Part shown: piece after piece, positions 41,283 to 50,465 of the stretch | Numbering within the stretch: the stretch's first letter is position 1 | Layout of the letters: each line of letters opens with the position of its first letter | DNA from: UBA1672 sp046542355 | GTDB taxonomy: Bacteria; Pseudomonadota; Alphaproteobacteria; Micavibrionales; Micavibrionaceae | DNA: 50,759 nucleotides | Direction of reading: 5' to 3' | Assembly (NCBI GenBank): GCA_046542355.1 | Contig: JBKHBN010000010.1 | Coordinates: 1 to 50,759 of the forward strand | Notes under the pieces: model-generated | The model's database searches: none | Told to the model about the DNA's origin: nothing | Seen by the model: the letters and a program-made list of their open reading frames with translations, nothing else | Program-made: the position numbers and the translations under genes

Positions 41283-43526
41283 TTATACACCAGCCATGCC
41301 CGGCCCTGTTGTTGTCGGCGCATCGGGGGACGGATCAGTTGTTTCTGGCGCTGGTGTTTGTGCAACATTGAGCTGCGGTACGTGCTGTCTTACAAAGTTA
41401 TCAATGCCGCTGACAATTTGCGCTGCTGCCGAGGCAGGGTTTTGAGCTATTTTCTTTAATGCTGCAAGATCTTGCGGGTTTGATAAAAAGCCGGTTTCAA
41501 CCAGAACGCTTGCGTTTAGCCCCTGAGTTTTTGGCTCGAAGGTACGAAGAACCCTGTAATCTGCTGCGCGGGTATCGGTTTCCTGGTTTCTAATGCTATA
41601 ATTTGCTGCGATGCTGGCTGCCAGATTCTCGGAGGCTTGATCGCTGAAGCGCCCGTTGCTGCCGTCGGCAAAGATAATACCACCACCTATAGATTTATTA
41701 TTGGTCGCATTGACGTGAAGGCTGATGAATAAGACACCGTTTGCATCCATTTCTTTAGCAAGTTCTGTTGCAAATTTCGGACGAACCTCAAGTGTTTCGT
41801 TCCTAGCAGCTTCGATGCGGTGTTGTTCTCCCGGATTGCGGGTAAAGGCTATCTGATACCCTTGCTCGCGCAGTTGCTGTGCCATTTCCTGTCCCAGTGG
41901 ATCTACAACATGCGCTTCGCTCAGTCCTTCGCGGGTTGCGCCCGGGTCAATAATATTGTCATCTATTCCTTCTCTTTCTCTGATGTCTGCGCCGTGTCCA
42001 AGATCAATAACGATCAGCGGGCGCGGGTTATGCCGGGCTGTGTCCTCGGGAAGCGTTCCTTTTTCCAAAGGCTCGCCGCCAATGAGTTTTGCAAAGGTAC
42101 GCTCGATGGCTACCTGAGAGATACCCAGTCCATTTGTGTTGCTGTCATAGAATTCATTATGAAAACTTTTTTCCATGGTTCCAATAGTGGGCACGGCTGC
42201 AGCATTGGCAAAAAACTGATCTATTCCTTTTTGGGGTTTGATTATTTCTCCGGTGGCAAGGCGGAATCTGTTTAAGCCTGCATGTGTCTGGCTACCGAGG
42301 ACGCCGTCAAGACCTCCGGGCCTGTATCCTCCGATATCCAGTAATGTTTGTAGTGCGTATACGTCCTGATAGGAGGCTTCGTGCAGAGAGCCTATAGATT
42401 CGAGATGCTCTTCTATACGCTCATCAAAGCCCTCGAGTGTTTGTGCAAGGGCACGAAGTTGCCCGGTTTGTCCATCGAGCATCAGTATTCTGAGGGTATC
42501 TGTTGAAGCGCTTAGAAGTGTGTCCGGGTTGTCTTGCATGTGGCGCATTAGCGCTTGTGATATTTGCGGCCTGTCGAAAGTGGGGTCTTGCAGAGTGTTT
42601 GCGGATATATCGTGACCGAGCTCATGGAGCGCTTTTGCAACGTTTCCAGCTGTTGCGCCGTCGGGATCGTCTTGCGCTAGGTAATGGTCAACAATTTCAT
42701 GGAGTGATGCCAGTTTTCCTGCTGGCAGCTCGCTTTGCCTTATAATGCGCGTAATTGTATCATTGGGGTCGAATTTTTCAAAAATTCCATGTACTTGCGC
42801 CGAGAGCAAGGGCAGGATATCGGTTGCGGCTTCTGTTCTTAGAAAGCCGAGCATGGCGCCGGCGGTGTTTTGTCCCATTGCGCCATCGATCCCTTGAGGT
42901 GAGAATCCTGTTTCTTCAAGAGATGTTTGAAGCGTGCGAACGTCGCCTCTTGTTAGCGGTTCTTCCTGAGTCAGGAGTGCGATGATTTGTCCGATATGCG
43001 GGTTGTCTTCTGGTTCTGCTCGTAATACCGGAGGAGGAGGTGTGACGGTAGCTGTGGCAGGGGATGGATCTAGAGGTGGTTCTTTCAGCGCTGTTACTTT
43101 GCTTAGTTTGAGTTCTTGTCCCGGATGAATCAGGTTTGCTTCTTCTGGAGACATTTTGTTTATTTTGATAAGTTCTTGTAACGTTAAACCATGGCGCTTT
43201 GCGATTTGTCCCATTGTGTCGCCCGATTGGACGACATGTATTGGTGTCTCATTTGCTGTTACCTGAGCGGTGATATCGTTGTCCCCTTGATCGTCCAATG
43301 TAATTGTGATTTCGCCTGGATCGGTTGGCGCTGTTTCGTGTAACCGGGGATCGGTGAGATGGATTGTTTGTCCGGGGTGGATTACGTATGCCGCTTGGCT
43401 GGTCATACCGTTCATTTCGGCAAGCTCTTGCCAGCTCTCAAAACCGAAGCGCAGTGCGATTTCAGATAGTGTATCGCCACTTCGAATTGTATATGTGTCT
43501 TGCGTGTTTTCGCTCACTTTATTCAC
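41283..43526 (-). CDS. Large LysM/peptidoglycan-binding N-acetylmuramoyl-L-alanine amidase without a leader
   Basis: A 747-residue protein. Two LysM units are at the N-terminus (YTIRSGDTLSEIALRFGFESWQEL and HVVQSGDTMGQIAKRHGLTLQEL). Two peptidoglycan_binding_1-like units follow (GDVRTLQTSLEETGFSPQGIDGAMG, ALQTLLDIGGYRPGGLDGVLG). The C-terminal Amidase_3 domain has IDLGHG, LSEAHVV, SLHVNAT and LVETGFLSNP with its zinc and catalytic residues. The start is GTG 43526 (or GTG 43517), and TGA lies directly upstream in frame, so there is no signal peptide. Most such amidases are periplasmic. Export by another route, release by lysis, or a lytic role is possible. The C-terminus is Pro/Thr-rich. Confidence 0.85.
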   Translation of the reverse strand: MNKVSENTQDTYTIRSGDTLSEIALRFGFESWQELAEMNGMTSQAAYVIHPGQTIHLTDPRLHETAPTDPGEITITLDDQGDNDITAQVTANETPIHVVQSGDTMGQIAKRHGLTLQELIKINKMSPEEANLIHPGQELKLSKVTALKEPPLDPSPATATVTPPPPVLRAEPEDNPHIGQIIALLTQEEPLTRGDVRTLQTSLEETGFSPQGIDGAMGQNTAGAMLGFLRTEAATDILPLLSAQVHGIFEKFDPNDTITRIIRQSELPAGKLASLHEIVDHYLAQDDPDGATAGNVAKALHELGHDISANTLQDPTFDRPQISQALMRHMQDNPDTLLSASTDTLRILMLDGQTGQLRALAQTLEGFDERIEEHLESIGSLHEASYQDVYALQTLLDIGGYRPGGLDGVLGSQTHAGLNRFRLATGEIIKPQKGIDQFFANAAAVPTIGTMEKSFHNEFYDSNTNGLGISQVAIERTFAKLIGGEPLEKGTLPEDTARHNPRPLIVIDLGHGADIREREGIDDNIIDPGATREGLSEAHVVDPLGQEMAQQLREQGYQIAFTRNPGEQHRIEAARNETLEVRPKFATELAKEMDANGVLFISLHVNATNNKSIGGGIIFADGSNGRFSDQASENLAASIAANYSIRNQETDTRAADYRVLRTFEPKTQGLNASVLVETGFLSNPQDLAALKKIAQNPASAAAQIVSGIDNFVRQHVPQLNVAQTPAPETTDPSPDAPTTTGPGMAGV

Positions 43527-43639
43527 TCAGCTTTTGTTTTTCACCCTAATAACCCAAGCATATTTTATCACAATGTTTAATTATCTTACAAAATAAACTT
43601 ATAATATATTTATTTACAATGGGTTAATTAGGTTTATTT

Positions 43640-44035
43640 TTATTGAGCCTGACTTAAAAGAGTGTCCAGCTTTCCTATTAAGTCATTGAGATGGAATGGT
43701 TTTGAGAGGATTTGTGGTCGTGGCTTTTGTGCTGTGTTGGGCGATTCAAGTGCCATGGCTGCAAATCCTGTGATAAACATAACCTTTATATCAGGATATT
43801 TTTCCGTGGTCTTATGGGCAAGCTCCAGTCCGTCAATGCCGGGCATAACGATGTCAGTTAGCAGGAGGTCAAAGGGCGCTTTGTTTTTTCTGTTTTCAGG
43901 GATATTTTGATCGAGTGAATTGAAAGCCTCTTGACCATTTGTGTGTGCTACAACGCTATGGCCGGCGCGTTTTAGGGCGACTTTCAGGAAGTTCAGCATG
44001 GAGGGGTCGTCTTCTGCCAGTAATATACGCGCCAT
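43640..44035 (-). CDS. cpdR: CpdR-type single-domain response regulator
   Basis: A 131-residue receiver domain. The acidic pair is in LLAEDDPSML, the phosphoacceptor Asp61 in LLLTDIVMPGIDGLEL, the Thr in VMFITGFAAMAL, and the Lys in SKPFHLNDLIGKLD. FITGFAAMAL and SKPFHL are typical of CpdR. CpdR controls ClpXP-dependent turnover in the alphaproteobacterial cell cycle through the CckA-ChpT relay. A 7-residue insertion before Asp61 (NIPENRK) is unusual. ATG 44035 gives the family's start; an earlier in-frame ATG (44092) would add 19 residues. Confidence 0.82.
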   Translation of the reverse strand: MARILLAEDDPSMLNFLKVALKRAGHSVVAHTNGQEAFNSLDQNIPENRKNKAPFDLLLTDIVMPGIDGLELAHKTTEKYPDIKVMFITGFAAMALESPNTAQKPRPQILSKPFHLNDLIGKLDTLLSQAQ

Positions 44036-44154
44036 GTCTTTATCTTTGGTCTTGGATCTTATAAAGTTACCGTAATGTAACATGGGAGTCATTGTAGCAT
44101 TAATACAGAGGTTTATCGACAGTTATATGCTGCCGGGTTATAATATATCTGCGC

Positions 44155-45186
44155 TTATAAGGTTCCTATGAATTGTTCTCCAGCTGTTTTCCAGCTGTAA
44201 TTGTCTTTTACGTGCTGCGCTCTTTTTTCCGGGTGGGGTAGCGATATTGCCTGATGCGCTGCTTTTGAGAGGTCCTCGCCGAGGACACCGAGTTCGGGTT
44301 TTGTGATAATGTCTTTTGGTCCCATGACATTGTACGCAGCAACGGGAAGGCCGCAGGCCAGAGCTTCGATAAGGACGATGCCAAATGTGTCTGTATGTGA
44401 GGGGAAAACAAATACATCGCTTGAGCGGTAATAATCGGCCAGCTCTGTTCCTGTTTTTTTGCCGACGAAAAAGGCGTTGGGATATTGGTTTTCAAGCTTT
44501 TCACGGGTTGGACCGTCACCAACCAGAATTTTACTGCCATTCCATTTCATATCAAGAAAGGCCTCAAGATTTTTTTCTATGGCTATACGTCCGACATACA
44601 GGGCAATTGGCTTTTTGTACTCTTTTAGCAGATCTGATTTATCGATGTAAAATACAGAGCTGTCAACGCCGCGGCTCAGGCGCGCCATGGGCGTTTTGAA
44701 GTTCCAGCCTTTAAGCTGTTCCTCGAGGCTTTGCGTGGCAATGTATAAAATGGATGAGGTTGCGTGAAAGCGCCTGACAACATTAATGGCGTAGCTATGT
44801 ACTGCATTGTATAGCGGCGGAATGAGCCACGCAAAACGTTTGGCTACGTAATCGGGAAATTGTGTGTGATAGGAGGTGGAAAAGGGAATGTTGTTTTGCA
44901 TGCAGTGTTTACGCGCTGCCCAGCCGAGGGGGCCTTCGGTTGCGACGTGTATTTTATCGGGGCTGTAGTCATTGATCATACGTCTGAGGCGTTTGTAAGG
45001 ATTAATGACCAGTCTGATTTCCGGATAAAAGGGCATGGGCATACTGACGGCGAAGTCTGCTGGACCGATGATTTCAACGATATGATTCATTTCCTCGAGC
45101 TCGCGCTTTAGGTGCTCATAGGTGCGCACGACACCGTTTACTTGCGGATACCATGCATCGCTGATGATCAGAACTCTAATAGACAT
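44155..45186 (-). CDS. GT4-family glycosyltransferase
   Basis: A 343-residue GT-B enzyme. The start VLIISDAWYPQVNGVVRTYEHLKREL is the acceptor-side signature of the mannosyltransferase-like GT4 branch. HVATEGPLGWAARKHCMQNN, SRGVDSSVF, ALYVGRIAIEKNLEAFL and VFPSHTDTFGIVLIEALACGLPV (with the EX7E-type donor motif) follow. It probably transfers a hexose to a lipid or envelope glycan; the substrate is not readable from sequence. It is 120 bp upstream of cpdR on the same strand. Confidence 0.88.
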   Translation of the reverse strand: MSIRVLIISDAWYPQVNGVVRTYEHLKRELEEMNHIVEIIGPADFAVSMPMPFYPEIRLVINPYKRLRRMINDYSPDKIHVATEGPLGWAARKHCMQNNIPFSTSYHTQFPDYVAKRFAWLIPPLYNAVHSYAINVVRRFHATSSILYIATQSLEEQLKGWNFKTPMARLSRGVDSSVFYIDKSDLLKEYKKPIALYVGRIAIEKNLEAFLDMKWNGSKILVGDGPTREKLENQYPNAFFVGKKTGTELADYYRSSDVFVFPSHTDTFGIVLIEALACGLPVAAYNVMGPKDIITKPELGVLGEDLSKAAHQAISLPHPEKRAQHVKDNYSWKTAGEQFIGTL

Positions 45187-45277
45187 TTTTTATATTCGGC
45201 TTTACACTGTTGATGCGTTAGATAGGGGAGAAGCGCAGCTTCTTTTGTACAATTTTACCATAAACGTGATCAGAATT

Positions 45278-46861
45278 ATGCTCAACAGATTTTTGTATTC
45301 CAGTGCATTGCGGGTTCTTTTTTTTGCATCGGCTTGTATTTGTCCGTTTGAATTGAATGCGCAAGTGCAAGATCCCGATTGCAGCGTTCCTTATGAGACT
45401 GTAACACGATTATATACGCCCGATCTGGGTGCATCTATGGTGTGGCAGCGTTTTTATAACCAGTATGGAATTACGGCAAAGGGGCGGCAGGCGCGTTTTG
45501 TTTCTTCTTATGTGCTTGATGATCAAGGGGTAATGGTCGCCGGGCTTGTATGGCCTATGACAAATGTTCGCCCTGCGTTGATGTTGGTTCGATTTGATGA
45601 TCGGGGGCGGGGGCAGTGGGAGCAGGTTCATAATCTTCCTGATCTTGAAGAGGTTGTCAAAATTATACCTGATGGTGATGGGAGCCTGGTTCTGGCAAAT
45701 CTATCAAAGCCGGATCAGCATTCCTCTTTATGGTTTGGTTTTTTTGATAAAGACGGTCAGTTGAAATCCTCAAAAATTCTTGAAGAAAGCAATTTTGACC
45801 TAAGGGCGCGCGATATACATTCATCGGTTGATGGTGAAGGGTGGGTGGTTCCTGTCACAGTGTCTCGTGATCTTGGGGGTGATCCGCCTCATTTACAACA
45901 AAACGCCACGGTTTATTTGTTAAACAGACAAGGTGATAAGGTTGCAATGCGGTCTTATATTCTTGGTCTGCAAACAGAATTGCTTCATGTTCATTCCCAG
46001 ACATTTGCAGGAGAGAAAAAGGGGTATATCGCTACAGGATATTTCGAAAATGGAGCCGGGAAAAAAATTGGCTGGATCATGCGGCTTGACCCTGATCTTT
46101 CGATTGTCTGGCAGAGGGAATACAGTCGCGGCATATTGGCCAAGATTATTACGGGTGCATCAGATGGAAGTGGCGATGTACTTCTTGCCGGTGACGTGAA
46201 TTCAGCCGAATCAGATGTTGGGGGCGTGTGGCTTGCAAAGCTTGATGGTGTACGCGGGGATGTGCTTTGGCAACGTTATTATGCCAGTCAGGATGATCTT
46301 TATAATTATCGCACAAAGGCGCTGGTCCGGCATGAAGATGGTCGTATTTCTTTGCTGATGGCAGGGGAGCCGGTTGCAGATGAGGGAGCGGTAAAACGCC
46401 GATTTCAAGAACAGGTTGATGACAGGCTGCGGGGCAGGCGTGTCGGGTACTTGTTGACTTTGACGGCGCGCGGGACTTTACTTACCGGGGATTCTTTTTA
46501 TGCGGGGTATAAGTCTTATGTTTCTTCCATGGCAGCCGGGCAGGACGGGCGCAGATTTATGGTAGGCGATAGCTGGCTTGAATCTTATGAAGCGCTCAAA
46601 CGAGCCAGAGAGGAAAATATGCCCGAAGGTACGCCGCTGCATGAATATGGCGAAATTCAGTTGCCTGATGTACGTTTGTCTGATAAAGCCCGGCAGGGTC
46701 TGGCGTTATTGAAAAAGGAAATCTCTGCGCAAGACATTATTGATACCAAGCAGGAGGCTCTCGAATCGGCCAAATCTTCTTCTGGTGATCTTGTTTTGTT
46801 GCAAAAGGGCTGGGCGTTTGTGTCGCAGATGGATGAAGCGTATATTGATCCGTGCGAGTGA
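45278..46861 (+). CDS. Secreted protein of unknown function, beta-propeller-like repeats
   Basis: About 527 residues. ATG 45278 gives a signal peptide (MLNRFLYSSALRVLFFASAC, continuing to ELNA). The body consists of repeated strand units around W and D/G turns (SLWFGFFDKDGQLKSSKIL, IGWIMRLDPDLSIVWQREYS, VWLAKLDGVRGDVLWQRYY), which look like beta-propeller blades. It ends in a helical tail and DPCE with a late cysteine (DCSV also appears early). The ORF could start at 45122, but that part overlaps the divergent glycosyltransferase gene. I know no family for it. It sits head-to-head with the GT4 gene, upstream of rluD. Confidence 0.72.
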   Translation: MLNRFLYSSALRVLFFASACICPFELNAQVQDPDCSVPYETVTRLYTPDLGASMVWQRFYNQYGITAKGRQARFVSSYVLDDQGVMVAGLVWPMTNVRPALMLVRFDDRGRGQWEQVHNLPDLEEVVKIIPDGDGSLVLANLSKPDQHSSLWFGFFDKDGQLKSSKILEESNFDLRARDIHSSVDGEGWVVPVTVSRDLGGDPPHLQQNATVYLLNRQGDKVAMRSYILGLQTELLHVHSQTFAGEKKGYIATGYFENGAGKKIGWIMRLDPDLSIVWQREYSRGILAKIITGASDGSGDVLLAGDVNSAESDVGGVWLAKLDGVRGDVLWQRYYASQDDLYNYRTKALVRHEDGRISLLMAGEPVADEGAVKRRFQEQVDDRLRGRRVGYLLTLTARGTLLTGDSFYAGYKSYVSSMAAGQDGRRFMVGDSWLESYEALKRAREENMPEGTPLHEYGEIQLPDVRLSDKARQGLALLKKEISAQDIIDTKQEALESAKSSSGDLVLLQKGWAFVSQMDEAYIDPCE

Positions 46862-46887
46862 TAATTTTATTTATTTAACAAATAGTT

Positions 46888-47886
46888 ATGATAAAATCTG
46901 TATGTGAAACGTTAAGTATTGTTGTTTCTTTGGCTTATGATGGGCAGCGCGCCGATAAGGTTTTGGGTGCTTTATGTCAGGAAATGTCACGCTCGCGCCT
47001 GCAGTCTTTAATTAAGGAGGGGGCAGTTTTTCTGAATGACAGGCCGTTGGACAGTGTTTCTTTCAAGGTTAGCGTTGGTGATAAGTTTACGGTGCAGGTT
47101 CCCCAGCCGGTTAAGGCTGATCCTGAGCCTGAAGATATTGCTCTTGATATCGTTTATGAAGATGAGGATATGCTTGTTGTGAACAAGCAGGCCGGGTTGG
47201 TGGTGCATCCGGGTGCTGGAAACTGGAGCGGGACAATGGTTAATGCGCTTTTGTATCATTGCGCCGGGCGGCTATCGGGTGTTGGCGGTGTTTTGCGTCC
47301 GGGGATTGTTCACCGCCTTGATAAAGATACAAGTGGTTTGATCATGGTTGCAAAGAATGATTACGCGCATCAGGCTTTGAGTGCTCAGCTTGCGGATCGC
47401 TCATTGAGCCGGATTTATCATGCTGTTGTTTTGGGGGTGCCGATGCCCAGCAAGGGTGTTGTTGAGCGTTCTATTGGCCGGCACAGGCATAACCGTTTTA
47501 AGATGAGTGTGGCGGCGTCTTCTGCGACTAAAGAGGCGCGCACCCGCTATATGGTCTTGGAGCGCTATGCGCAGGCTTGTAGTTTGATTGAGTGTCGTCT
47601 GGATACGGGTAGAACCCACCAAATTCGTGTGCATATGGAGTCTTTAGGGCACCCTTTGGTGGGTGATCCGCTGTATGGGCCTCAGCCTACGGCTCTAAGA
47701 TCTGCTTTGAAGGCTTGTAGTTATCGCACTGAATATATTGATAAAATTTTATCATTTGAGCGGCAGGCTTTGCATGCTTCCGGGCTTAAATGTGTGCATC
47801 CGCGAACAAAAAAGAGTATTTCCTTTGAGGCTCCTTATCCGGAGGATTTTTCTAAATTACTGAAATTACTAGTAAACTTCTCTTAA
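46888..47886 (+). CDS. rluD: 23S rRNA pseudouridine synthase RluD-type
   Basis: RluD makes pseudouridines at 1911, 1915 and 1917 of helix 69 of 23S rRNA. The 332-residue enzyme has an N-terminal S4-like domain (RADKVLGALCQEMSRSRLQSLIKEGAVFLND), a catalytic domain with VVNKQAGLVVHPGAGN, the active-site HRLDKDTSG (Asp145), and RTHQIRVHMESLGHPLVGDPLYG. In many alphaproteobacteria rpoH follows rluD; here no rpoH is present. The start ATG lies 27 bp after the previous gene's stop, without a clear ribosome binding site. Confidence 0.92.
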   Translation: MIKSVCETLSIVVSLAYDGQRADKVLGALCQEMSRSRLQSLIKEGAVFLNDRPLDSVSFKVSVGDKFTVQVPQPVKADPEPEDIALDIVYEDEDMLVVNKQAGLVVHPGAGNWSGTMVNALLYHCAGRLSGVGGVLRPGIVHRLDKDTSGLIMVAKNDYAHQALSAQLADRSLSRIYHAVVLGVPMPSKGVVERSIGRHRHNRFKMSVAASSATKEARTRYMVLERYAQACSLIECRLDTGRTHQIRVHMESLGHPLVGDPLYGPQPTALRSALKACSYRTEYIDKILSFERQALHASGLKCVHPRTKKSISFEAPYPEDFSKLLKLLVNFS

Positions 47887-48075
47887 TTTGTATTTACGTA
47901 AAATTTTATGTATCATAAAAGGAGTGTGTAAACGACCCTTTTTGAACGGAGTGTGTATTTTTATATTTTTCTTAGAAAATAGTTGAGTAAAACGACTTGT
48001 TCCGAATAATTTTATAATATCGGGGTAATGCGTATCAGAAAGCATAATCTTTGTGTAAATTATATAGTTCCATTG
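47887..48075 (+). other. Gene-free region after rluD with possible promoter, repeats and small RNA start
   Basis: Contains an 18-bp near-palindrome (47895-47912, TACGTAAAATTTTATGTA) and the 10-bp direct repeat GGAGTGTGTA at 47921 and 47948. TATAAT at 48013-48018 is a possible -10 box, but no good -35 lies 17 bp upstream. A short transcript from about 48025 would end at the hairpin at 48076. No protein-coding gene is supportable, although rpoH is expected here in this class. Confidence 0.3.
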
Positions 48076-48103
48076 GCCGCCTTTTTTAAGGCGGCTCTTT
48101 TTT
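48025..48103 (+). ncRNA. Candidate small RNA ending in an intrinsic terminator
   Basis: If the -10 box at 48013-48018 is used, an RNA of about 80 nt would end at the terminator at 48076-48103. Homologues, expression and function are unknown, and the -35 region is weak; this is a suggestion from the promoter-like and terminator-like sequences only. Confidence 0.22.
48076..48103 (+). terminator. Strong intrinsic terminator in the rluD/yjbH gap
   Basis: GCCGCCTT (48076-48083) pairs with AAGGCGGC (48088-48095) around a TTTT loop, followed by TCTTTTTT. Perfect eight-base-pair stem. It lies 190 bp after rluD, so it may end rluD or a short separate transcript. Confidence 0.85.
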
Positions 48104-48209
48104 GTTTTCTTTTTGCGTTGATGCGCTTTTGGGTCATAGTGTGTTTTATGAGGTAGGTTGTATGAAACCTTTAAGATTTTAATTTTAAACCTCCGGTTGA
48201 TTTTCTTGG

Positions 48210-50465
48210 TTATTCGGTAATGGAGTGCCAGTGTCTGGCAATGTTATCAATGCTAAAACTCTGTGTGAGATCATAGAGGTCAAAGGGTTTGTTCAGAGTT
48301 TGTCCAGCGTCGCGGCCAAAGGGTACGCTGGTGATGCGCATTGCACTTCCTGAGGGCACGTAAGGCAGGCTGCCCAGAGGGAGTGTTAAGGCCAGATTGT
48401 GATTGGCGTGGGTGGCGTCTCCGAACAGATCTGGATCGGCTGTATTTGTCAGTGTTGTTGAGGCGCGCAGGGATGCCCCGTTTTTGAAACTCTTTTCCAG
48501 TCCTGCGGTTATTCCCAGATCGCCGATCAGGTAATGTCCTGCGCTGAGTTTGGCTGTAACGTTGTGGCGGGGGATGTCATACCACAGGTGGGCATGGCCG
48601 GTGGTCACTTGTTGTCCGTTTAATGCCAGATTGAGCAGGGTGTCAGGATTGCGGCGGAAGGCCTGCCAGAGTTCTGCGCCAAGGGCAAAGCGCGAATATA
48701 CGGGGCGGTAAAGGATTTGAGCGCCAAAGCCTGCGTAAGCTTCTTCGAAATATCCCGCGCTGGCGGCGGTGTAAAATGCGGGAGCTGGCGAAAATGCGTA
48801 GCTGGCATGCATATTTTCAAGGCTTATGAATGTGTCTGTAAAGGCGTCTATATCGCTACGCACTGGCGTTACAGCGGGGGGGCGCAGTTTTGCTATATTG
48901 TCCAGATTATCATGCAGGTTCAGGCGCAGGGATGCCCCGTTTAAAAAGCCCAGGAACGGGCTTTTTCTGGCTTCTATGATAAAAGAGGAGCGGTGTAGTA
49001 ATCCGCTGTCTTCTTCGGACAGGCCGATCTGGTTATCAAAAAACAAGCGCAATTGGGTTTGTTTTGATTTCCCTTTTTTTTCTTGATTTGAGAGAGGAGA
49101 TGAGATTTCGCTTTTAATAAAAATAGGGCGCAAGAGGTCTGTGTTTGTATGTTTTTCCGGCAGGAAAACGGATGTAAATGGTTTGGTTTTTTTGGTTTTC
49201 AGGTTTTGTGGTTCTTTTGTTTGCGGGGGCTGTATTATTGGCACGAATTGATCGAATGTGGCGCTCTGCCAGAGTTCGTTTGTGCTTGTTTGAGGATTTT
49301 GCAGCGCCTTTTCGATGTCTGGGCGTATGAGATTTATGCGTGTTCCGTGCAGGCCGTTTGTTTCGAGTATCAGTGAGATGATTTTGATTGTGTCTGCTGC
49401 ATTGTTGATGATATGGCGCGCGGCGCGGCCGGCATGCTTAGGGGCGGAGGCGTCCTCTGGCAGGTGCAGTGTGGCGTGGATATGCGTTTTTTCGGGATCA
49501 GTCCAAATATTTGAGAGCTTGATATTGTCCTGGTTGGCTTCGTTTATTATGCGATTTATATCTGTGCTTTGTGCCGGTTTTCTTTGTTTAAGGGGCGTTG
49601 CCTCTTTATAACGGTGAGGGCGTAAGGGCCATTTCTCCGGCATGCCACTGATCGACAGACGTCCCATGAGCTTGTCTGTACCTTGAAGCGCAATTCCGGC
49701 GCTGATCCAGTCTTTGTAGCTGTAGGATAGTCCTGCTGCCCACGGGCTTGTGTTGTGGTAGCCTGATTGGGCTTTTTCGGCGATATAACGATCGGCGCCG
49801 TAATCGAATTTTAATGACAGGCCGTCATAGGGCAGAAAAACCTCAAGGCCGCCAAACAGTCCGATATCTTCGCCTGTGAACCAGTTAGATGGTTTGTTGG
49901 GCGTTTCTTGGTTGTCGTTTCTGTCTTTTTCAAAATGAGGAGACAGGCTTGCGAGTGGATTTTTGAAATGTCCGGCAGATCCAAATCGTCCCCAGCCCAG
50001 TCCGGCTGTCAGATCTATGTTTTTGTAACGTTTTGAAAGTGCGATGTACTCTGCGGCCATGCGCTTGTGACCGAGAGCGGATTGAATGCCCAGAGCGACT
50101 TGTGGGCGATATGTGTTTTCTTTTAATAGCCGTAATTTAATATCGACGCCGGGATGAAGGCTTTTGGCGTCCTTGGTCATGCTTGATATTTCTGCGGTTT
50201 GACGGAGGGTCAGGGCAAGAGGTTCGGCGATTTGGGCGCTGATGGTCGTGTGCAGGTAGGGGTCAAGGGTGCTTGTGCCTGCGCGTAGTGTGCCGGGCGT
50301 ATCCATACGGGCGCTGGGGGTTGTATTTAGCCCTAAAAATCCGCTAATAGCCGGCGTATGGGTGTACCTTTTACCATTTTGCTCATGATTGCCGGTTGCT
50401 TGCGCCGGTGTTGTGTTCTTTAGAGCTATGAAAAGTACAAGGAAAAATAAGCGCAGAATATACAA
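48210..50465 (-). CDS. YjbH-family outer-membrane lipid/polysaccharide-related protein
   Basis: A 751-residue exported beta-rich protein of the YjbH (DUF940) type, which accompanies exopolysaccharide export. GLNTTPSARMDTPGTLRAG and LRQTAEISSMTKDAKSLHPGVDIKLRLLKE are family-like, and two barrel-like halves follow. The start is TTG 50465: an in-frame TAA lies upstream, and only this start keeps the signal peptide (YILRLFFLVLFIALKNTTPA). Two NGASLR segments are coded by an identical 19-bp stretch (48465 and 48924), in frame 153 codons apart. No yjbEFG partners are visible in the window. Confidence 0.82.
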   Translation of the reverse strand: MYILRLFFLVLFIALKNTTPAQATGNHEQNGKRYTHTPAISGFLGLNTTPSARMDTPGTLRAGTSTLDPYLHTTISAQIAEPLALTLRQTAEISSMTKDAKSLHPGVDIKLRLLKENTYRPQVALGIQSALGHKRMAAEYIALSKRYKNIDLTAGLGWGRFGSAGHFKNPLASLSPHFEKDRNDNQETPNKPSNWFTGEDIGLFGGLEVFLPYDGLSLKFDYGADRYIAEKAQSGYHNTSPWAAGLSYSYKDWISAGIALQGTDKLMGRLSISGMPEKWPLRPHRYKEATPLKQRKPAQSTDINRIINEANQDNIKLSNIWTDPEKTHIHATLHLPEDASAPKHAGRAARHIINNAADTIKIISLILETNGLHGTRINLIRPDIEKALQNPQTSTNELWQSATFDQFVPIIQPPQTKEPQNLKTKKTKPFTSVFLPEKHTNTDLLRPIFIKSEISSPLSNQEKKGKSKQTQLRLFFDNQIGLSEEDSGLLHRSSFIIEARKSPFLGFLNGASLRLNLHDNLDNIAKLRPPAVTPVRSDIDAFTDTFISLENMHASYAFSPAPAFYTAASAGYFEEAYAGFGAQILYRPVYSRFALGAELWQAFRRNPDTLLNLALNGQQVTTGHAHLWYDIPRHNVTAKLSAGHYLIGDLGITAGLEKSFKNGASLRASTTLTNTADPDLFGDATHANHNLALTLPLGSLPYVPSGSAMRITSVPFGRDAGQTLNKPFDLYDLTQSFSIDNIARHWHSITE

